NCBI GenBank assembly: GCA_903941105.1
Contig: CAJANL010000043.1
Coordinates: 1 to 64,000 of the forward strand
DNA: 64,000 bases
Reading direction: 5' to 3'
DNA from: an uncultured Rhodospirillaceae bacterium
GTDB taxonomy: Bacteria; Pseudomonadota; Alphaproteobacteria; Rhodospirillales; Magnetospirillaceae
The notes under the pieces were generated by a model that worked only from the letters and a program-made list of their open reading frames with translations, had not been told where the DNA came from and did no database searches. The translations under genes were made by a program, and so were the position numbers. How positions within the stretch are numbered: the first letter of the stretch is position 1; every line of letters begins with the position of its first letter. Below, piece by piece: positions 17,451 through 26,240 of this stretch.

Positions 17451-18446
17451 TCAGCAGATAGTGCCGCTTCTTCCTCGAAAGGCAGCGATCAGGCGGCGTG
17501 CCGCGGCCGCGGGGGCCAGCGCCCCGGCCGCCACGTCGCGTTCGAGATCGGCCAGGTGTTCGGCGACGCGGTTGTCATCCTTGAGCGCCGACAGCAGAGT
17601 CTCCGAGACCTCGCTCCACATCCAGGCATGGGCCTGGGCGGCGCGGCGGCTGGCCAGCTGCCCGGCGGCGGTCATGGTGGCGCGGTAATTCTCCACCATG
17701 GCCCAGACCTCGGCGATGCCGGTGCGGGTCCGCGCCGAGCAGGTCAACACCGGCACCCGCCACCCCGAGCCCGACGGCGCCAGCAGGTGCAGTGCGTTGG
17801 TGTAGTCGCGGGCGGCGCGTGCCGCGGCGGCGGCGAGGTCGCCGTCGGCCTTGTTGACGACGATGGCGTCGGCCAGTTCGACGATGCCCTTCTTGATGCC
17901 CTGCAACTCGTCGCCGCCGCCCGGCACCAGCAGCAGCAGGAACATGTCGACCATGTCGGCCACCGCCGTCTCGCTCTGGCCGACGCCCACCGTCTCGACC
18001 ACGATGACGTCGAAGCCGGCTGCCTCGCAGATCAGCATCGCCTCGCGGGTGCGCCGCGCCACACCGCCCAGGGTGCAGCCAGACGGGCTGGGGCGGATGA
18101 AGGCCCTCGGATCACGCGACAGCTCCTCCATGCGGGTCTTGTCGCCGAGGATGGAACCACCGGAACGCGGCGAGGACGGATCCACCGCCAGAACCGCCGG
18201 CCGCATGCCCTGGGCCAGCACATGCAGGCCCAGCGATTCGATGAAGGTGCTCTTGCCCGCCCCCGGCACGCCGGTGATGCCGACCCGCACCGAGCGCCCG
18301 GACCGCGGCAGCAGATCGTGCAGCAGCGCCTCGGCGGATTCGCGGTGGTCGGGCCGGGTGGATTCGATCAGGGTGATGGCGCGGGCCAGGGCGCGGCGCT
18401 GGCCGGCAACAACGCCCTCGGCCAGCGCCCTGATGTCGGGAGTCAT
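17451..18446 (-). CDS. meaB: MeaB/ArgK-type GTPase, methylmalonyl-CoA mutase chaperone
   Basis: This G3E-family GTPase guards cobalamin loading and reactivation of methylmalonyl-CoA mutase. The 331-residue protein shows Walker A GVPGAGKST (59-67), the switch VVETVGVGQSE, and the base-specifying VVNKADGD. Length matches the family. Its ATG overlaps the stop of the small upstream gene (ATGA). No mutase subunit gene is within the window. The C-terminal dimerisation helices are present. Confidence 0.93.
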   Translation of the reverse strand: MTPDIRALAEGVVAGQRRALARAITLIESTRPDHRESAEALLHDLLPRSGRSVRVGITGVPGAGKSTFIESLGLHVLAQGMRPAVLAVDPSSPRSGGSILGDKTRMEELSRDPRAFIRPSPSGCTLGGVARRTREAMLICEAAGFDVIVVETVGVGQSETAVADMVDMFLLLLVPGGGDELQGIKKGIVELADAIVVNKADGDLAAAAARAARDYTNALHLLAPSGSGWRVPVLTCSARTRTGIAEVWAMVENYRATMTAAGQLASRRAAQAHAWMWSEVSETLLSALKDDNRVAEHLADLERDVAAGALAPAAAARRLIAAFRGRSGTIC

Positions 18447-18751
18447 TTCTTCGGCTTCTTCTTACTCTTGTCGGGATCGAGATGATCGGCCTCGGCCAGG
18501 AAGCTGGTGATGGCCACCGCCAGCAGTCGGGCGCGATCCTCGTCGGACAGGGCGTCGAGGATCTTGCGCTTGGCCTTGTGCACCCGCTGGGCATTGCGGA
18601 TCAGCTCGGCGCGTTCCGACGACACGGCCGGTGGCTTGCCCGCCGCCTTGGCAGGAGTCGAAGACTTGGCAGGAGTCGAAGACTTGGCACGGGCGTCCAC
18701 CGCCTGGCGCGCCTTCTCGTCGAGAAACAGGGATTTGAGGAATCCGAACAT
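18443..18751 (-). CDS. Small charged protein, paralogue of the adjacent upstream gene
   Basis: Function unknown. Starting at the ATG at 18751 (a GTG lies two codons upstream) the product is 102 residues, exactly the length of its neighbour. Both share a hydrophobic-basic N-terminus (LFLDEKARQAV here, LFLDRKARDAL there), a low-complexity linker, and a helical C-terminus (ELIRNAQRVHKAKRKILDAL here). The linker holds a duplicated SSTPAK. It overlaps meaB by four bases and probably forms one operon with it. The N-terminal FGFLKSLFL may contact the membrane. Confidence 0.72.
   Translation of the reverse strand: MFGFLKSLFLDEKARQAVDARAKSSTPAKSSTPAKAAGKPPAVSSERAELIRNAQRVHKAKRKILDALSDEDRARLLAVAITSFLAEADHLDPDKSKKKPKK
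18650..18685. repeat. Perfect 18-bp tandem duplication inside a coding sequence
   Basis: The unit GGCAGGAGTCGAAGACTT occurs twice in a row. It encodes the repeated SSTPAK in the linker of the small protein on the minus strand. Being an exact multiple of three and identical, it looks like a recent slippage event that may vary between strains. Confidence 0.9.
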
Positions 18752-18766
18752 GGCCACAGTGTAGCA

Positions 18767-19075
18767 CTACCCCTGGGGTCCGAGAAAAGTCTTCCGCGCA
18801 ACGTCGGCCAACCGCTGCACTTCCTCCTCGGAAAGTTCCGACAGGGCGGCGTCCCGTGTCGCCATCTGTACCAGCAGGGCGGTGCGGATGAGCTGCGCCT
18901 TCTCGGGCGGCAGGCGCTTCATACGCTCCTCGGCCTCGGCCAGGGCGGTGGCGGGGTCTCGCGGGCGCTCGCCCCCCGTGGCGCGGCGCGGCCGCATGGC
19001 AGCCGCCGGCTTGCGCTTCAAGGCGTCACGCGCCTTGCGGTCGAGGAACAGGAAATGGAGCAGGCGGCGCAGCAT
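18767..19075 (-). CDS. Small charged protein, first of two tandem paralogues
   Basis: Function unknown; 102 residues. It begins MLRRLLHFLFLDRKARDAL, has an Arg/Pro-rich linker, and ends with a helical KAQLIRTALLVQMATRDAALSEL and an EEVQRLADVARKTFL tail. The next gene repeats this plan at the same length, which indicates tandem duplication. It is 15 bases upstream of that gene on the same strand, so a three-gene unit with meaB is likely. The divergent glycosidase gene begins about 100 bases away. Confidence 0.72.
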   Translation of the reverse strand: MLRRLLHFLFLDRKARDALKRKPAAAMRPRRATGGERPRDPATALAEAEERMKRLPPEKAQLIRTALLVQMATRDAALSELSEEEVQRLADVARKTFLGPQG

Positions 19076-19178
19076 GGTCTGATTTCAGCATGGATTGCCC
19101 CCCTCGGAAAGAACTCTCGGTCGTGCCCGCGTTACCGCCTCGTGGTAACATGCGTGCGACAGCAAGGGAGAGCGCGCC

Positions 19179-20456
19179 ATGGCCAATATCGCCAAGATCG
19201 TCTTCATCGGTGCCGGCAGCATGTCGTTCGGGATGAGCACCTATCGCGACATGTTCAACAGCAAGGTCCTGGCCGGCTCGACCCTGGTGCTGGTGGACAG
19301 CAACGCCGAGGCCTTGGCGCGCATGGCCGGGCTGGCGGAGCGGATGAACCGCGAGCTGGGCGCCGGCATGATCATCGAGCACACCACCGACCGCCGAAGC
19401 GCGCTGGACGGCGCCTCGATGGTGATCAACGCGGTGGCCATCGACCGCGCCCGACTGTGGCAGCTGGATTTCGAGATCCCCCGGAAGCACGGCATCCGCC
19501 ACACCCTGGGCGAGAACGGCGGTCCGGGCGGGCTGTTCTTCACCATGCGCACCCTGCCGCTGATCTTCGACTTCGTACGCGACATGGAGGAGCTGTGCCC
19601 CAACGCGCTGTTCGTCAACTACTCGAACCCCGAGAGCCGCATCGTACTGGCGCTGGGCAAGTACAGCCGCATCAAGGCCATGGGGCTGTGCCACGGCATC
19701 TTCATGGCGCGCGGCGACATCTGCCAGATCCTGGGGCGCATCTGGCATGACCTGGAGCTGTGGGGGGCGGGGCTCAATCATTTCCAGTGGGTGCTGGGCG
19801 TCCGCGACCGCTGGACCGGCGAGGACCTTTATCCCAAGCTGCGTGAACTGGAAAAGACCTACGACCCCAGCCACTGCCCGCTGACCCGCAAGATGCTGCG
19901 CGCCTTCGGCTATTGGCCGACCTGCAGCGACGACCATTTCGGCGAATACGTCGCCTTCGGCTACGAAGGCGGCGAGCACGGCTACGACTTCGCCGCCGAT
20001 GCCCGCGACCGCGACGAGTTGAAGGCCACCATCGAGGCCATCCTGGCCGGCGGACCGCTGCCGCACGAGTGGCATGAAGGCCCCGGCGAGCGCACCGACG
20101 TGGTGGCCGACGGCCTGATCAACAACCGACACCACTACCTGGAATCGGCCATCGTCTACAACCAGGGCGTCATTCCCAACCTGCCGCCCGACCTCGCCGT
20201 CGAGGTGCCGGTGACGGTGGATGCCGCCGGCTTCCACCCGGTGTCGCAGGGCCCCCTGCCCGACGCCTGCGCCAAGCTGCTGCTGCAACAGGCCAGCGTG
20301 CAGCAATTGGCGGTGGAGGCCGCCGTGCACGCCTCGAAGGAGCTGGCGCTGCAGGCCCTGCTGGTCGATCCGGTGATCAACTCCACCGACGCCGCGGTCA
20401 AACTGCTCGACGAGCTGTGGGAAATCAACAGGCCGTATATCCGGAAGTGCGTCTAG
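19179..20456 (+). CDS. Glycoside hydrolase family 4 enzyme (alpha-galactosidase/glucosidase type)
   Basis: GH4 enzymes cleave glycosides by an NAD+- and Mn2+-dependent redox mechanism in the cytoplasm. The 425-residue protein has the NAD-binding start [12 protein letters not shown], the NYSNPESR segment (about 148-155) and GLCHGI, whose Cys and His are metal ligands in the family. The GENGGPGG loop also fits. AAGGGAG lies seven bases before the ATG. Substrate (galactoside, glucoside or glucuronide) cannot be fixed from sequence. No sugar transporter is adjacent, which is unusual for a catabolic GH4 gene. Confidence 0.87.
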   Translation: MANIAKIVFIGAGSMSFGMSTYRDMFNSKVLAGSTLVLVDSNAEALARMAGLAERMNRELGAGMIIEHTTDRRSALDGASMVINAVAIDRARLWQLDFEIPRKHGIRHTLGENGGPGGLFFTMRTLPLIFDFVRDMEELCPNALFVNYSNPESRIVLALGKYSRIKAMGLCHGIFMARGDICQILGRIWHDLELWGAGLNHFQWVLGVRDRWTGEDLYPKLRELEKTYDPSHCPLTRKMLRAFGYWPTCSDDHFGEYVAFGYEGGEHGYDFAADARDRDELKATIEAILAGGPLPHEWHEGPGERTDVVADGLINNRHHYLESAIVYNQGVIPNLPPDLAVEVPVTVDAAGFHPVSQGPLPDACAKLLLQQASVQQLAVEAAVHASKELALQALLVDPVINSTDAAVKLLDELWEINRPYIRKCV

Positions 20457-20510
20457 GAACTCGCGCCCCCCCCAGGCGTTAGGCAGGCGACACCCCTCCG
20501 GGAGGACGCC

Positions 20511-20966
20511 ATGAGCGACATCGACCATCGCCGCCTGCTGCTCCCCGCGCTCGCCCCCCTTTACCAGCGACTGGCGCCGCTGGCCTGGCCGCTGGTGCGC
20601 ATCACCTGCGGCGCCACCTTGATCCCCCACGGCTGGGGCAAGCTGGTGGCCGGCGGACTGCCCGGCACCGCTGCAGGGTTCGCCAGGCTGGGACTGGAAC
20701 CGGCCTATCCGCTGGCCCTCTACATCGGATGCCTGGAGCTGATCGGCGGCACCCTGCTGGCCCTGGGGCTGTTCACCCGCCTGGTGGCCATCCAGGTGGT
20801 GGGCTTCATGGCGGTGGCGGTGGTGCATGTCCACTGGGGCAACGGCTTCCTGTGGACCAAAGGGGGCTACGAGTATCCGCTGTTCTGGGGGCTGGTGGCG
20901 CTGGCCCTGGTGTTCAAGGGCGGCGGGCCGCTGGCGCTGGACCGGCTGCTGCCGCGGGAAATCTGA
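20511..20966 (+). CDS. DoxX family membrane protein
   Basis: The 151-residue protein has four hydrophobic helices and the DoxX pattern: LVRITCGATLIPHGWGKL in the first helix region, IGCLELIGGTLLALGLFTR in the second, and GGYEYPLFWGLVALALVF near the end. DoxX proteins are inner-membrane components linked with redox stress or quinone use in some bacteria; the role here is unknown. A good GGGAGGA precedes the ATG. Its 3' end overlaps the convergent membrane-protein gene by 53 bases. Confidence 0.87.
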   Translation: MSDIDHRRLLLPALAPLYQRLAPLAWPLVRITCGATLIPHGWGKLVAGGLPGTAAGFARLGLEPAYPLALYIGCLELIGGTLLALGLFTRLVAIQVVGFMAVAVVHVHWGNGFLWTKGGYEYPLFWGLVALALVFKGGGPLALDRLLPREI

Positions 20967-22446
20967 GGCCGACCCAGGCGGCGGCCAGGGCGGCCACTGC
21001 CATCACGTTGCCGCGCAACGCCCGCGCGCCCGATTCGGCCGGGGCGAAATGCCACAGCAGATCGATATCGGGCAGGCCGGCATGGCCGCGATGGGCGGTG
21101 AGCCAGAATGCCACCAGCACCACCGCCGCCGCCGCTCCCAACCAGCCCCAGGGCAGCGGTGCGGCGGCCTCGTCGCGATGGAACAGTGGCGCCGCCGTGA
21201 CCAGAACCGCCAGCGCTCCGGCCAGGAAGCCGGCCCCCAGCCAGTCCGGCCCGCGCAGCAGGGCGAGCCAGACCCCCACCGCCAGCACCGCCATGGCGGT
21301 CCACCAAGCGCGGCGATTCTGGCGCACCAGCCCCCAGGCGGCCACCAGCAGCACCGCCCCGGCGGCGGCGGCGAACAGATGGGCCGGTTCGGCCAGCCAT
21401 AGGGGAAGGGTGGAGCGCGGCGTCACCGCCCCTCCCACCAGCATCACCACCCCGGCACCGAACACCAGGGCAGAGCATACGGCTGGCCCCAGGCTCTCCA
21501 GCCATGGCAACGGCCGCGCGAGACGATGGCTGCGCTGCAGCAGCTCGAACACCGCCAGCACCACGGCGGCCAGCACCAGCGGCAGCAGGTTATAGAAGAC
21601 ACGGAACACCAGCAGCGCCCCCAGCACCTCATTGGGTGCGGCCGCCGGCAACATCAGGATCAGGGCGCCCTCGAACACCCCCAGCCCGCCGGGCACGTGG
21701 CTGGCGATGCCGGCGATGGTGGCGACCACGTAGAGGCCGATGAAGGCGGAATAGGACAGCTCATCGCCGATGGGCAGCAACAGGTAGAGGGCGGCGGCCA
21801 CCAGGGCGAGGTCGGTGGCAGCGACCATGATCTGCGCCAGGCTGAGGCCGAGGGGTGGGGTGGCGAAGCGCCAGGGGCCGACGGAAATCGGGCGGCCCGC
21901 CAGCCCGGTCCAGCCGAGGTAGCCGGCCAGCAGTGCCGCCGCCACCCAACCGATGACCTCCACCACCACCGCCGGCAGGTGCAGCAGCCGCGCCACCGTC
22001 ACGCTTTCCAGGATGAAGGCGCCGCCGGCCAGCACCACGGTGCCCAGTGCGAAGGTCAGCCCGGCGAAGGCGATGACGCCCGCCACCTCGCCGATGGACA
22101 GGCCGAAGGTGGAATACATGCGCAACCGCACCGAACCGCCGGTCAGAACGGCGAAGCCGGCATTGTGGCTGACGGCGTGGCTGACGAACGACACCAGGGC
22201 GGTCCACGCCCCCGGCAACGGCCGCCGGATGTGGTGCAGCGCCAGCCAGTCGAAGCCGGACAGGCAGGCGTAACTGGCGACGCACATCGCCAGGGCACCC
22301 ACCAGCGTCCCGGCGGGATAGCCGGCGACGGCGCCCATCACCTGCTCGGCGTCGAAGCGGCCGATGACACGGTGAAGCACGAACAGCGCCGCCGCGAACA
22401 CCACGGCGCTGAACACCCCACCCAGTCGCTTGCCCCAGCGGCTCAT
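20914..22446 (-). CDS. Polytopic membrane protein, lysylphosphatidylglycerol synthetase-like (UPF0104/MprF transmembrane type)
   Basis: The 510-residue protein is almost entirely hydrophobic. The first 310 residues show the UPF0104/MprF flippase-type pattern, including a conserved region around VSHAVSHNAGFAVLTGGSVR and HVPGGLGVFEGALILML. The last 200 residues add further helices rather than the cytoplasmic aminoacyl-transferase domain of full MprF. It may therefore move or sense lipids without aminoacylating them. The C-terminus overlaps doxX by 53 bases in convergent orientation. Confidence 0.8.
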   Translation of the reverse strand: MSRWGKRLGGVFSAVVFAAALFVLHRVIGRFDAEQVMGAVAGYPAGTLVGALAMCVASYACLSGFDWLALHHIRRPLPGAWTALVSFVSHAVSHNAGFAVLTGGSVRLRMYSTFGLSIGEVAGVIAFAGLTFALGTVVLAGGAFILESVTVARLLHLPAVVVEVIGWVAAALLAGYLGWTGLAGRPISVGPWRFATPPLGLSLAQIMVAATDLALVAAALYLLLPIGDELSYSAFIGLYVVATIAGIASHVPGGLGVFEGALILMLPAAAPNEVLGALLVFRVFYNLLPLVLAAVVLAVFELLQRSHRLARPLPWLESLGPAVCSALVFGAGVVMLVGGAVTPRSTLPLWLAEPAHLFAAAAGAVLLVAAWGLVRQNRRAWWTAMAVLAVGVWLALLRGPDWLGAGFLAGALAVLVTAAPLFHRDEAAAPLPWGWLGAAAAVVLVAFWLTAHRGHAGLPDIDLLWHFAPAESGARALRGNVMAVAALAAAWVGLRFPAAAAGPAPAARRP

Positions 22447-22506
22447 GCGGCGAGATCGCGATGGAAAGAGAGGCTCGCAGCATCCCTGCCGCGAGCCACG
22501 GTGCCC

Positions 22507-22992
22507 TTACTCACCCGAACTCTTGCCGGTCTTGCCCTTCTCGGGCGTCTGGGCCTGCTGGCTGGCGGCCTTCTGCCAGTAGCTGGCGATGCTGCTCTGG
22601 GTCTTCGGCGAATCGAGCGCCTGCAGGTTCTGGATATCCACCGTCGGGGCATTGCGCAACGTCTCCTTGTCGACGTTGAGCACATAGGTCTGTGGCTGGT
22701 CGCTAGCCTGAATGCGATTCCACGGCACCGCCACATCCTTCTGGCCCATGCCGAGGAAGCCGCCGACACCGATCACCGCGTATTTCAGCCGGCCGGTGCT
22801 CTGATCGACCACCACGTGATCGACGGTGCCGATCTTTTCCCCGGTGGCGTTGCGGATGGCGGCGCCCTTGACGTCCTTCTCGCTGACCATGGACAGGTCC
22901 TTGGTCGGCATATCGGAGGTGGATTGCTGCGCCATGGCGGGGGCAGCCACGGCGACGACGACGGCGACGACGGAGAAGATACGTTTCAGCAT
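22507..22992 (-). CDS. Exported PRC-barrel domain protein
   Basis: The 161-residue product has a signal peptide (cut near PAMAQQ, about 22). A PRC-barrel follows: the segment from about residue 45 runs GAAIRNATGEKIGTVDHVVV, with LKYAVIGVGGFLGMGQKDVA after it. The tail is Gln/Lys-rich. PRC-barrels bind other macromolecules or sense conditions; exported forms are often stress-induced. It lies 11 bases downstream of the ECF sigma factor gene with a good GGAGG ribosome site, so it is probably in that operon and perhaps a target or partner of the sigma factor. Confidence 0.85.
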   Translation of the reverse strand: MLKRIFSVVAVVVAVAAPAMAQQSTSDMPTKDLSMVSEKDVKGAAIRNATGEKIGTVDHVVVDQSTGRLKYAVIGVGGFLGMGQKDVAVPWNRIQASDQPQTYVLNVDKETLRNAPTVDIQNLQALDSPKTQSSIASYWQKAASQQAQTPEKGKTGKSSGE

Positions 22993-23003
22993 CTCTGGCC
23001 TCC

Positions 23004-23549
23004 TTAAACTTTGCGTGGTGAACCCTCCACTTGCCGGACCTCCGGCAGGTGACCCTCGTCGGCGGTCAGTTCGCCATCCATAAGGCGACGCAGACGATGG
23101 CGGGCCCGCGACAGGCGCGACTTCACCGTCCCCATGGGCACGCCCAAGGCGGTGGCGGCGTCCTCGTACTGCATGCCGTCGAGTCCGATCATCAACACCA
23201 CCTGCTGTTCCTGTTCCGGCAGGCGGTCGAAGGCGCGGGCGAGGTCCTTCAGCGTAACGCTGTGATATTGCCGCGGCGGTACCGCCAAATGAGAATGCTC
23301 ATCCAAAAGGGGGACCATGGTGCCTACCGAGCCGTGGCGCAGGTACTGGTTGATGTAGAGGTTGTGCAGGATGGTGAACAGCCACGCGCGAAGATTGGTT
23401 CCCTCGCGCCACAGGTGCTCGCGTGAGATGGCCCGTTCCAGGCAGTCCTGCACGAGGTCCTCGGCGTGCACCGAGTCGCGGACCAGAACCCTTGCGTATC
23501 GCCGAAGATTGGGGATGTGCTCGGAAACCATCACACCAAATTCCGACAT
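23004..23549 (-). CDS. ECF-type RNA polymerase sigma factor
   Basis: The ATG at 23549 is chosen because GAGG lies eight bases upstream; in-frame GTGs just before it would bury that site. The 181-residue protein has sigma region 2 (ARVLVRDSVHAEDLVQDCLE, then TNLRAWLFTILHNL) and region 4 (GMQYEDAATALGVPMGTVKS, then RLSRARHRLR). It redirects RNA polymerase to a stress regulon. No anti-sigma gene is adjacent; the only partner is the exported PRC-barrel protein. It is not obviously the general stress factor EcfG, since no NepR or PhyR gene is near. Confidence 0.93.
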   Translation of the reverse strand: MSEFGVMVSEHIPNLRRYARVLVRDSVHAEDLVQDCLERAISREHLWREGTNLRAWLFTILHNLYINQYLRHGSVGTMVPLLDEHSHLAVPPRQYHSVTLKDLARAFDRLPEQEQQVVLMIGLDGMQYEDAATALGVPMGTVKSRLSRARHRLRRLMDGELTADEGHLPEVRQVEGSPRKV

Positions 23550-23558
23550 ATTCACCAC

Positions 23559-23946
23559 CTCGCCTGCGACAGTTTTGTCTGGCTGCCCCGGAAGAATGCG
23601 CGGAAAAGTCCGGATCGGCTCAAGGCCGCCTCTTTCGGGTGCTGCGTCGTTCGGGTGATCGAGAGGTGTGGCGACACGGGGGGGAAAGTAAGGTCACCTG
23701 AGGGGGTAATCCCGGCGGGCGGCGCAGTGCGGCTCCTGTCGGGGGAAGGCCCCCGCGCCGGGCGGGCGCATCCGCCTGCCGGGAGGGCTCCCTGCCCGGC
23801 CTGTAATCCGAAGGATTCGACTCCGTTCGACGCCCCCTCCGTTCGGGTAACTCGCCTGAGACGGGACCTTACCCGTCTGAGTCTCCCGCTTTCACCGCCG
23901 GATGTGGTGCCATGCACCCAGAGGCATCGCGGACGACGAGGAGACG
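23559..23946. other. Palindrome-rich intergenic region between the sigma factor and a glycosyltransferase
   Basis: About 390 bases separate the two divergent genes. I see no convincing coding sequence; the open frames here are GC-driven. Two neat hairpins stand out: GCCGGGAGGG/CCCT-G-CCCGGC at 23778-23800 and AGACGGG/CCCGTCT at 23859-23878. The promoters of both flanking genes must be here, but no -35/-10 pair is clear enough to report. Confidence 0.5.
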
Positions 23947-25056
23947 ATGGCTGATCGGCGCAGTGGACCATTTGTGATGATTACGGTGGAACCGCCGGGC
24001 AGCACCTGGCCCCACATCGATACCCTGGCGCGCGAGTTGGCGTTACAGGGCGCCGAGGTGGTGGTGGCGGCGCTCGCGCCGCTCCGTCCCGGCCAGCGGG
24101 TGGAATATGCCGGCATTCGCGGCGTCGAATTGCTGCCCTGCCCGATCCCGGCCGCCACCGCAGCCGACCATCTCGCCAACCGCGGCCGCATCGCCGCCTG
24201 GCTGCTCTCCATGGAGGAGATGCTCAACCCCGACGTGGTGCACCTGACCGGCTATCTGCACGCCGGGCTGCCCTGGTGCGGCAAGCTGCTGGTGGCCGGC
24301 CATCCCGGTTCGGGCTCGGCCTATGGCCGGCTGTGCACCGAGAGCCGCCGCATCTGCCGGAGCGCCTTCCAGCATGGGCTGGCCGCCGCCGATCTGGTGG
24401 TGACTCCCAGCGATACCATGTTGACGGCCCTGAAGCGTCACTTCGGCGCCATCAACGGCCGGGTCATCCGCGATGGCCGTGACCCCGCACGCTTCACTCC
24501 CGGGACCAAGGAGCCGGTCATCCTGTCGGCCGGCGCGGTTCGCGACGACCCGGCGCGGGTTTCGGCGTTGGAGAAGGCGGCGCCCCGCCTGCCGTGGCCG
24601 ATCGTGGTGGCCGGCGAGCAGGCCGACGAGGCCGGCAAGCCGTTCAAGCTGGACGGCGTCTCGGTGCTGGGGCGGCTGCATCCCAACCAGCTGGCGCCAT
24701 GGCTCAACCGGGCCGCAGTCTATACCGCCAACGCCGCCGAGGGTCCCGGCACCTCGCTGCCCGAGGCGGCGCTGTCGGGTTGCGCCCTGGTGCTGGGCGA
24801 TACCGCCGCCCTGCGCGAGCTGTGGAGCGGCGCCGCCCTGTTCGTGCCGCAGGATGACCCCGACGCCCTGGCCGCCGGCCTGCGCACCCTGACCGCCGAC
24901 CGCCGCCTGCGCGAGGCCATGGGCTTCGCCGCTCGCCGTCGGGCGTTGCGCCACACCGCCAAGGGCATGGCCGAAGCCTACCTCGCCGCCTATCGCGGCC
25001 TGATCGCCACCCGCGCCCCCGACCAGTTCGCCCAGGAGAACCGATACCCGGCCTGA
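23947..25056 (+). CDS. Glycosyltransferase, GT-B fold (group 1/family 4)
   Basis: The ATG at 23947 follows a GAGGAG ribosome site, so the longer in-frame start at 23902 is not used. The 369-residue protein shows GT-B features: an N-terminal PPGSTWPHIDTLARELALQG, a linker with VVTPSDTMLTALKRHFG, a donor-side VLGRLHPNQLAPWLNRA, and the family-4 EGPGTSLPEAALSGCALVLG near residue 265. It transfers a sugar from a nucleotide donor; donor and acceptor are unknown. It lies 26 bases upstream of egtB on the same strand. A link to ergothioneine chemistry is possible but unsupported beyond position. Confidence 0.87.
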   Translation: MADRRSGPFVMITVEPPGSTWPHIDTLARELALQGAEVVVAALAPLRPGQRVEYAGIRGVELLPCPIPAATAADHLANRGRIAAWLLSMEEMLNPDVVHLTGYLHAGLPWCGKLLVAGHPGSGSAYGRLCTESRRICRSAFQHGLAAADLVVTPSDTMLTALKRHFGAINGRVIRDGRDPARFTPGTKEPVILSAGAVRDDPARVSALEKAAPRLPWPIVVAGEQADEAGKPFKLDGVSVLGRLHPNQLAPWLNRAAVYTANAAEGPGTSLPEAALSGCALVLGDTAALRELWSGAALFVPQDDPDALAAGLRTLTADRRLREAMGFAARRRALRHTAKGMAEAYLAAYRGLIATRAPDQFAQENRYPA

Positions 25057-25082
25057 TGGGTCCAAACCGCCCGGAGGGGATC

Positions 25083-26240
25083 ATGCCCGACCTGATCGAG
25101 CTCTACCGCCGCGTCCGCGCCCACACGCTGTCGCTGGTGGACGGCCTGACGCCCGAGGACATGCAAGCACAGGCCATGCCCGACGCCAGTCCGGCCAAGT
25201 GGCACCTCGCCCACACCAGCTGGTTCTTCGAGGTCTTCGTGCTGGAGGAGGAAGCGGCAGCCGACTACCGGCCGTTCGCCGCCGACTTCCGCATGCTGTT
25301 CAACTCCTATTACGACACGGTGGGTGATCGCCCGCCGCGGCCGCACCGCGGGCTGCTCACCCGGCCCGCTCTGGCCGAGGTGCTGGCGTGGCGCGCCCAT
25401 GTGGACGAGGCCATGGCGGTGCTGCTGGCGCGGCGGGGCGACCGGCTGCGGCGGGTGGTGGAATTGGGGCTGGCGCATGAGCAGCAGCACCAGGAGCTGA
25501 TGGTCACCGACCAGCTCGCCCTGTTCGCCCGCCATCCGTTGCAGCCGGGCTGGCGGCCCGACGCGTCGCCGCCGCTCCAGCCCCTGGCCACGGACTGGCT
25601 CGATCATGGCGGCGGGGTGGTGGAGATCGGCCATGGCGGCGACGGCTTCGCCTTCGACAACGAGGGGCCGCGCCACCGGGTGCTGCTGATCCCCTTTCGC
25701 CTGCAGGCCCGGCCGGTGGCGGCCGGCGAGTTCCTCGCCTTCATCAATGACCACGGCTACCGGCGGCCGCATCTGTGGATGTCGGACGGCTGGGACGCGG
25801 TGCGGCGCGAAGGCTGGCAGGCGCCGGGCTATTGGGAACGGCGCGGCGATGGCTGGACCGTGCTGACGCCCTCGGGCCGCCGCCCCGTGGCCGCCGACGA
25901 GCCGGTGCGGCATCTCAGCTGGTACGAGGCCGACGCCTACGCCCGCTGGGCCGGCGCCCGCCTGCCCAGCGAGGCCGAGTGGGAGGTGATGGCGGCCGCC
26001 TTGCCGGGGGTGGGGGTGGTCTGGGAATGGACCGCCAGCGCCCATGCCCCCTATCCCGGCTACCGCCCGCCCGGAGGGGCCTTCGGCGAGTACACCGGCA
26101 AGTTCATGTCGGGCCAGATGGTGCTGCGCGGCGGCAGCGACGCCACCCCGCCCGGCCATACGCGCCCCACCTATCGCAACTTCTTCCCACCCGCGGCGCG
26201 CTGGCAGATGAGCGGGTTGCGCCTGGCGGTGGACGCATGA
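25083..26240 (+). CDS. egtB: Ergothioneine biosynthesis sulfoxide synthase EgtB
   Basis: EgtB is a mononuclear iron enzyme joining trimethylhistidine to a thiol donor (gamma-glutamylcysteine or cysteine) with O2. The ATG at 25083 has GGAGGGG close upstream and is preferred over the ATG at 25056. The 385-residue product has the DinB-like N-domain with WHLAHTSWFFE and the metal motif LGLAHEQQHQEL. A formylglycine-generating-enzyme-like C-domain follows (HLSWYEADAYARWAGARLPS, then EAEWE). It ends slightly shorter than many family members but looks complete. It overlaps egtD by four bases. egtA, egtC and egtE are not nearby. Confidence 0.93.
   Translation: MPDLIELYRRVRAHTLSLVDGLTPEDMQAQAMPDASPAKWHLAHTSWFFEVFVLEEEAAADYRPFAADFRMLFNSYYDTVGDRPPRPHRGLLTRPALAEVLAWRAHVDEAMAVLLARRGDRLRRVVELGLAHEQQHQELMVTDQLALFARHPLQPGWRPDASPPLQPLATDWLDHGGGVVEIGHGGDGFAFDNEGPRHRVLLIPFRLQARPVAAGEFLAFINDHGYRRPHLWMSDGWDAVRREGWQAPGYWERRGDGWTVLTPSGRRPVAADEPVRHLSWYEADAYARWAGARLPSEAEWEVMAAALPGVGVVWEWTASAHAPYPGYRPPGGAFGEYTGKFMSGQMVLRGGSDATPPGHTRPTYRNFFPPAARWQMSGLRLAVDA

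Noticed and set aside
23552-23971. Minus-strand frame of 139 codons before the sigma factor
   Set aside because: Arg/Pro/Gly-rich sequence across several palindromes, no ribosome site, no recognisable domain.
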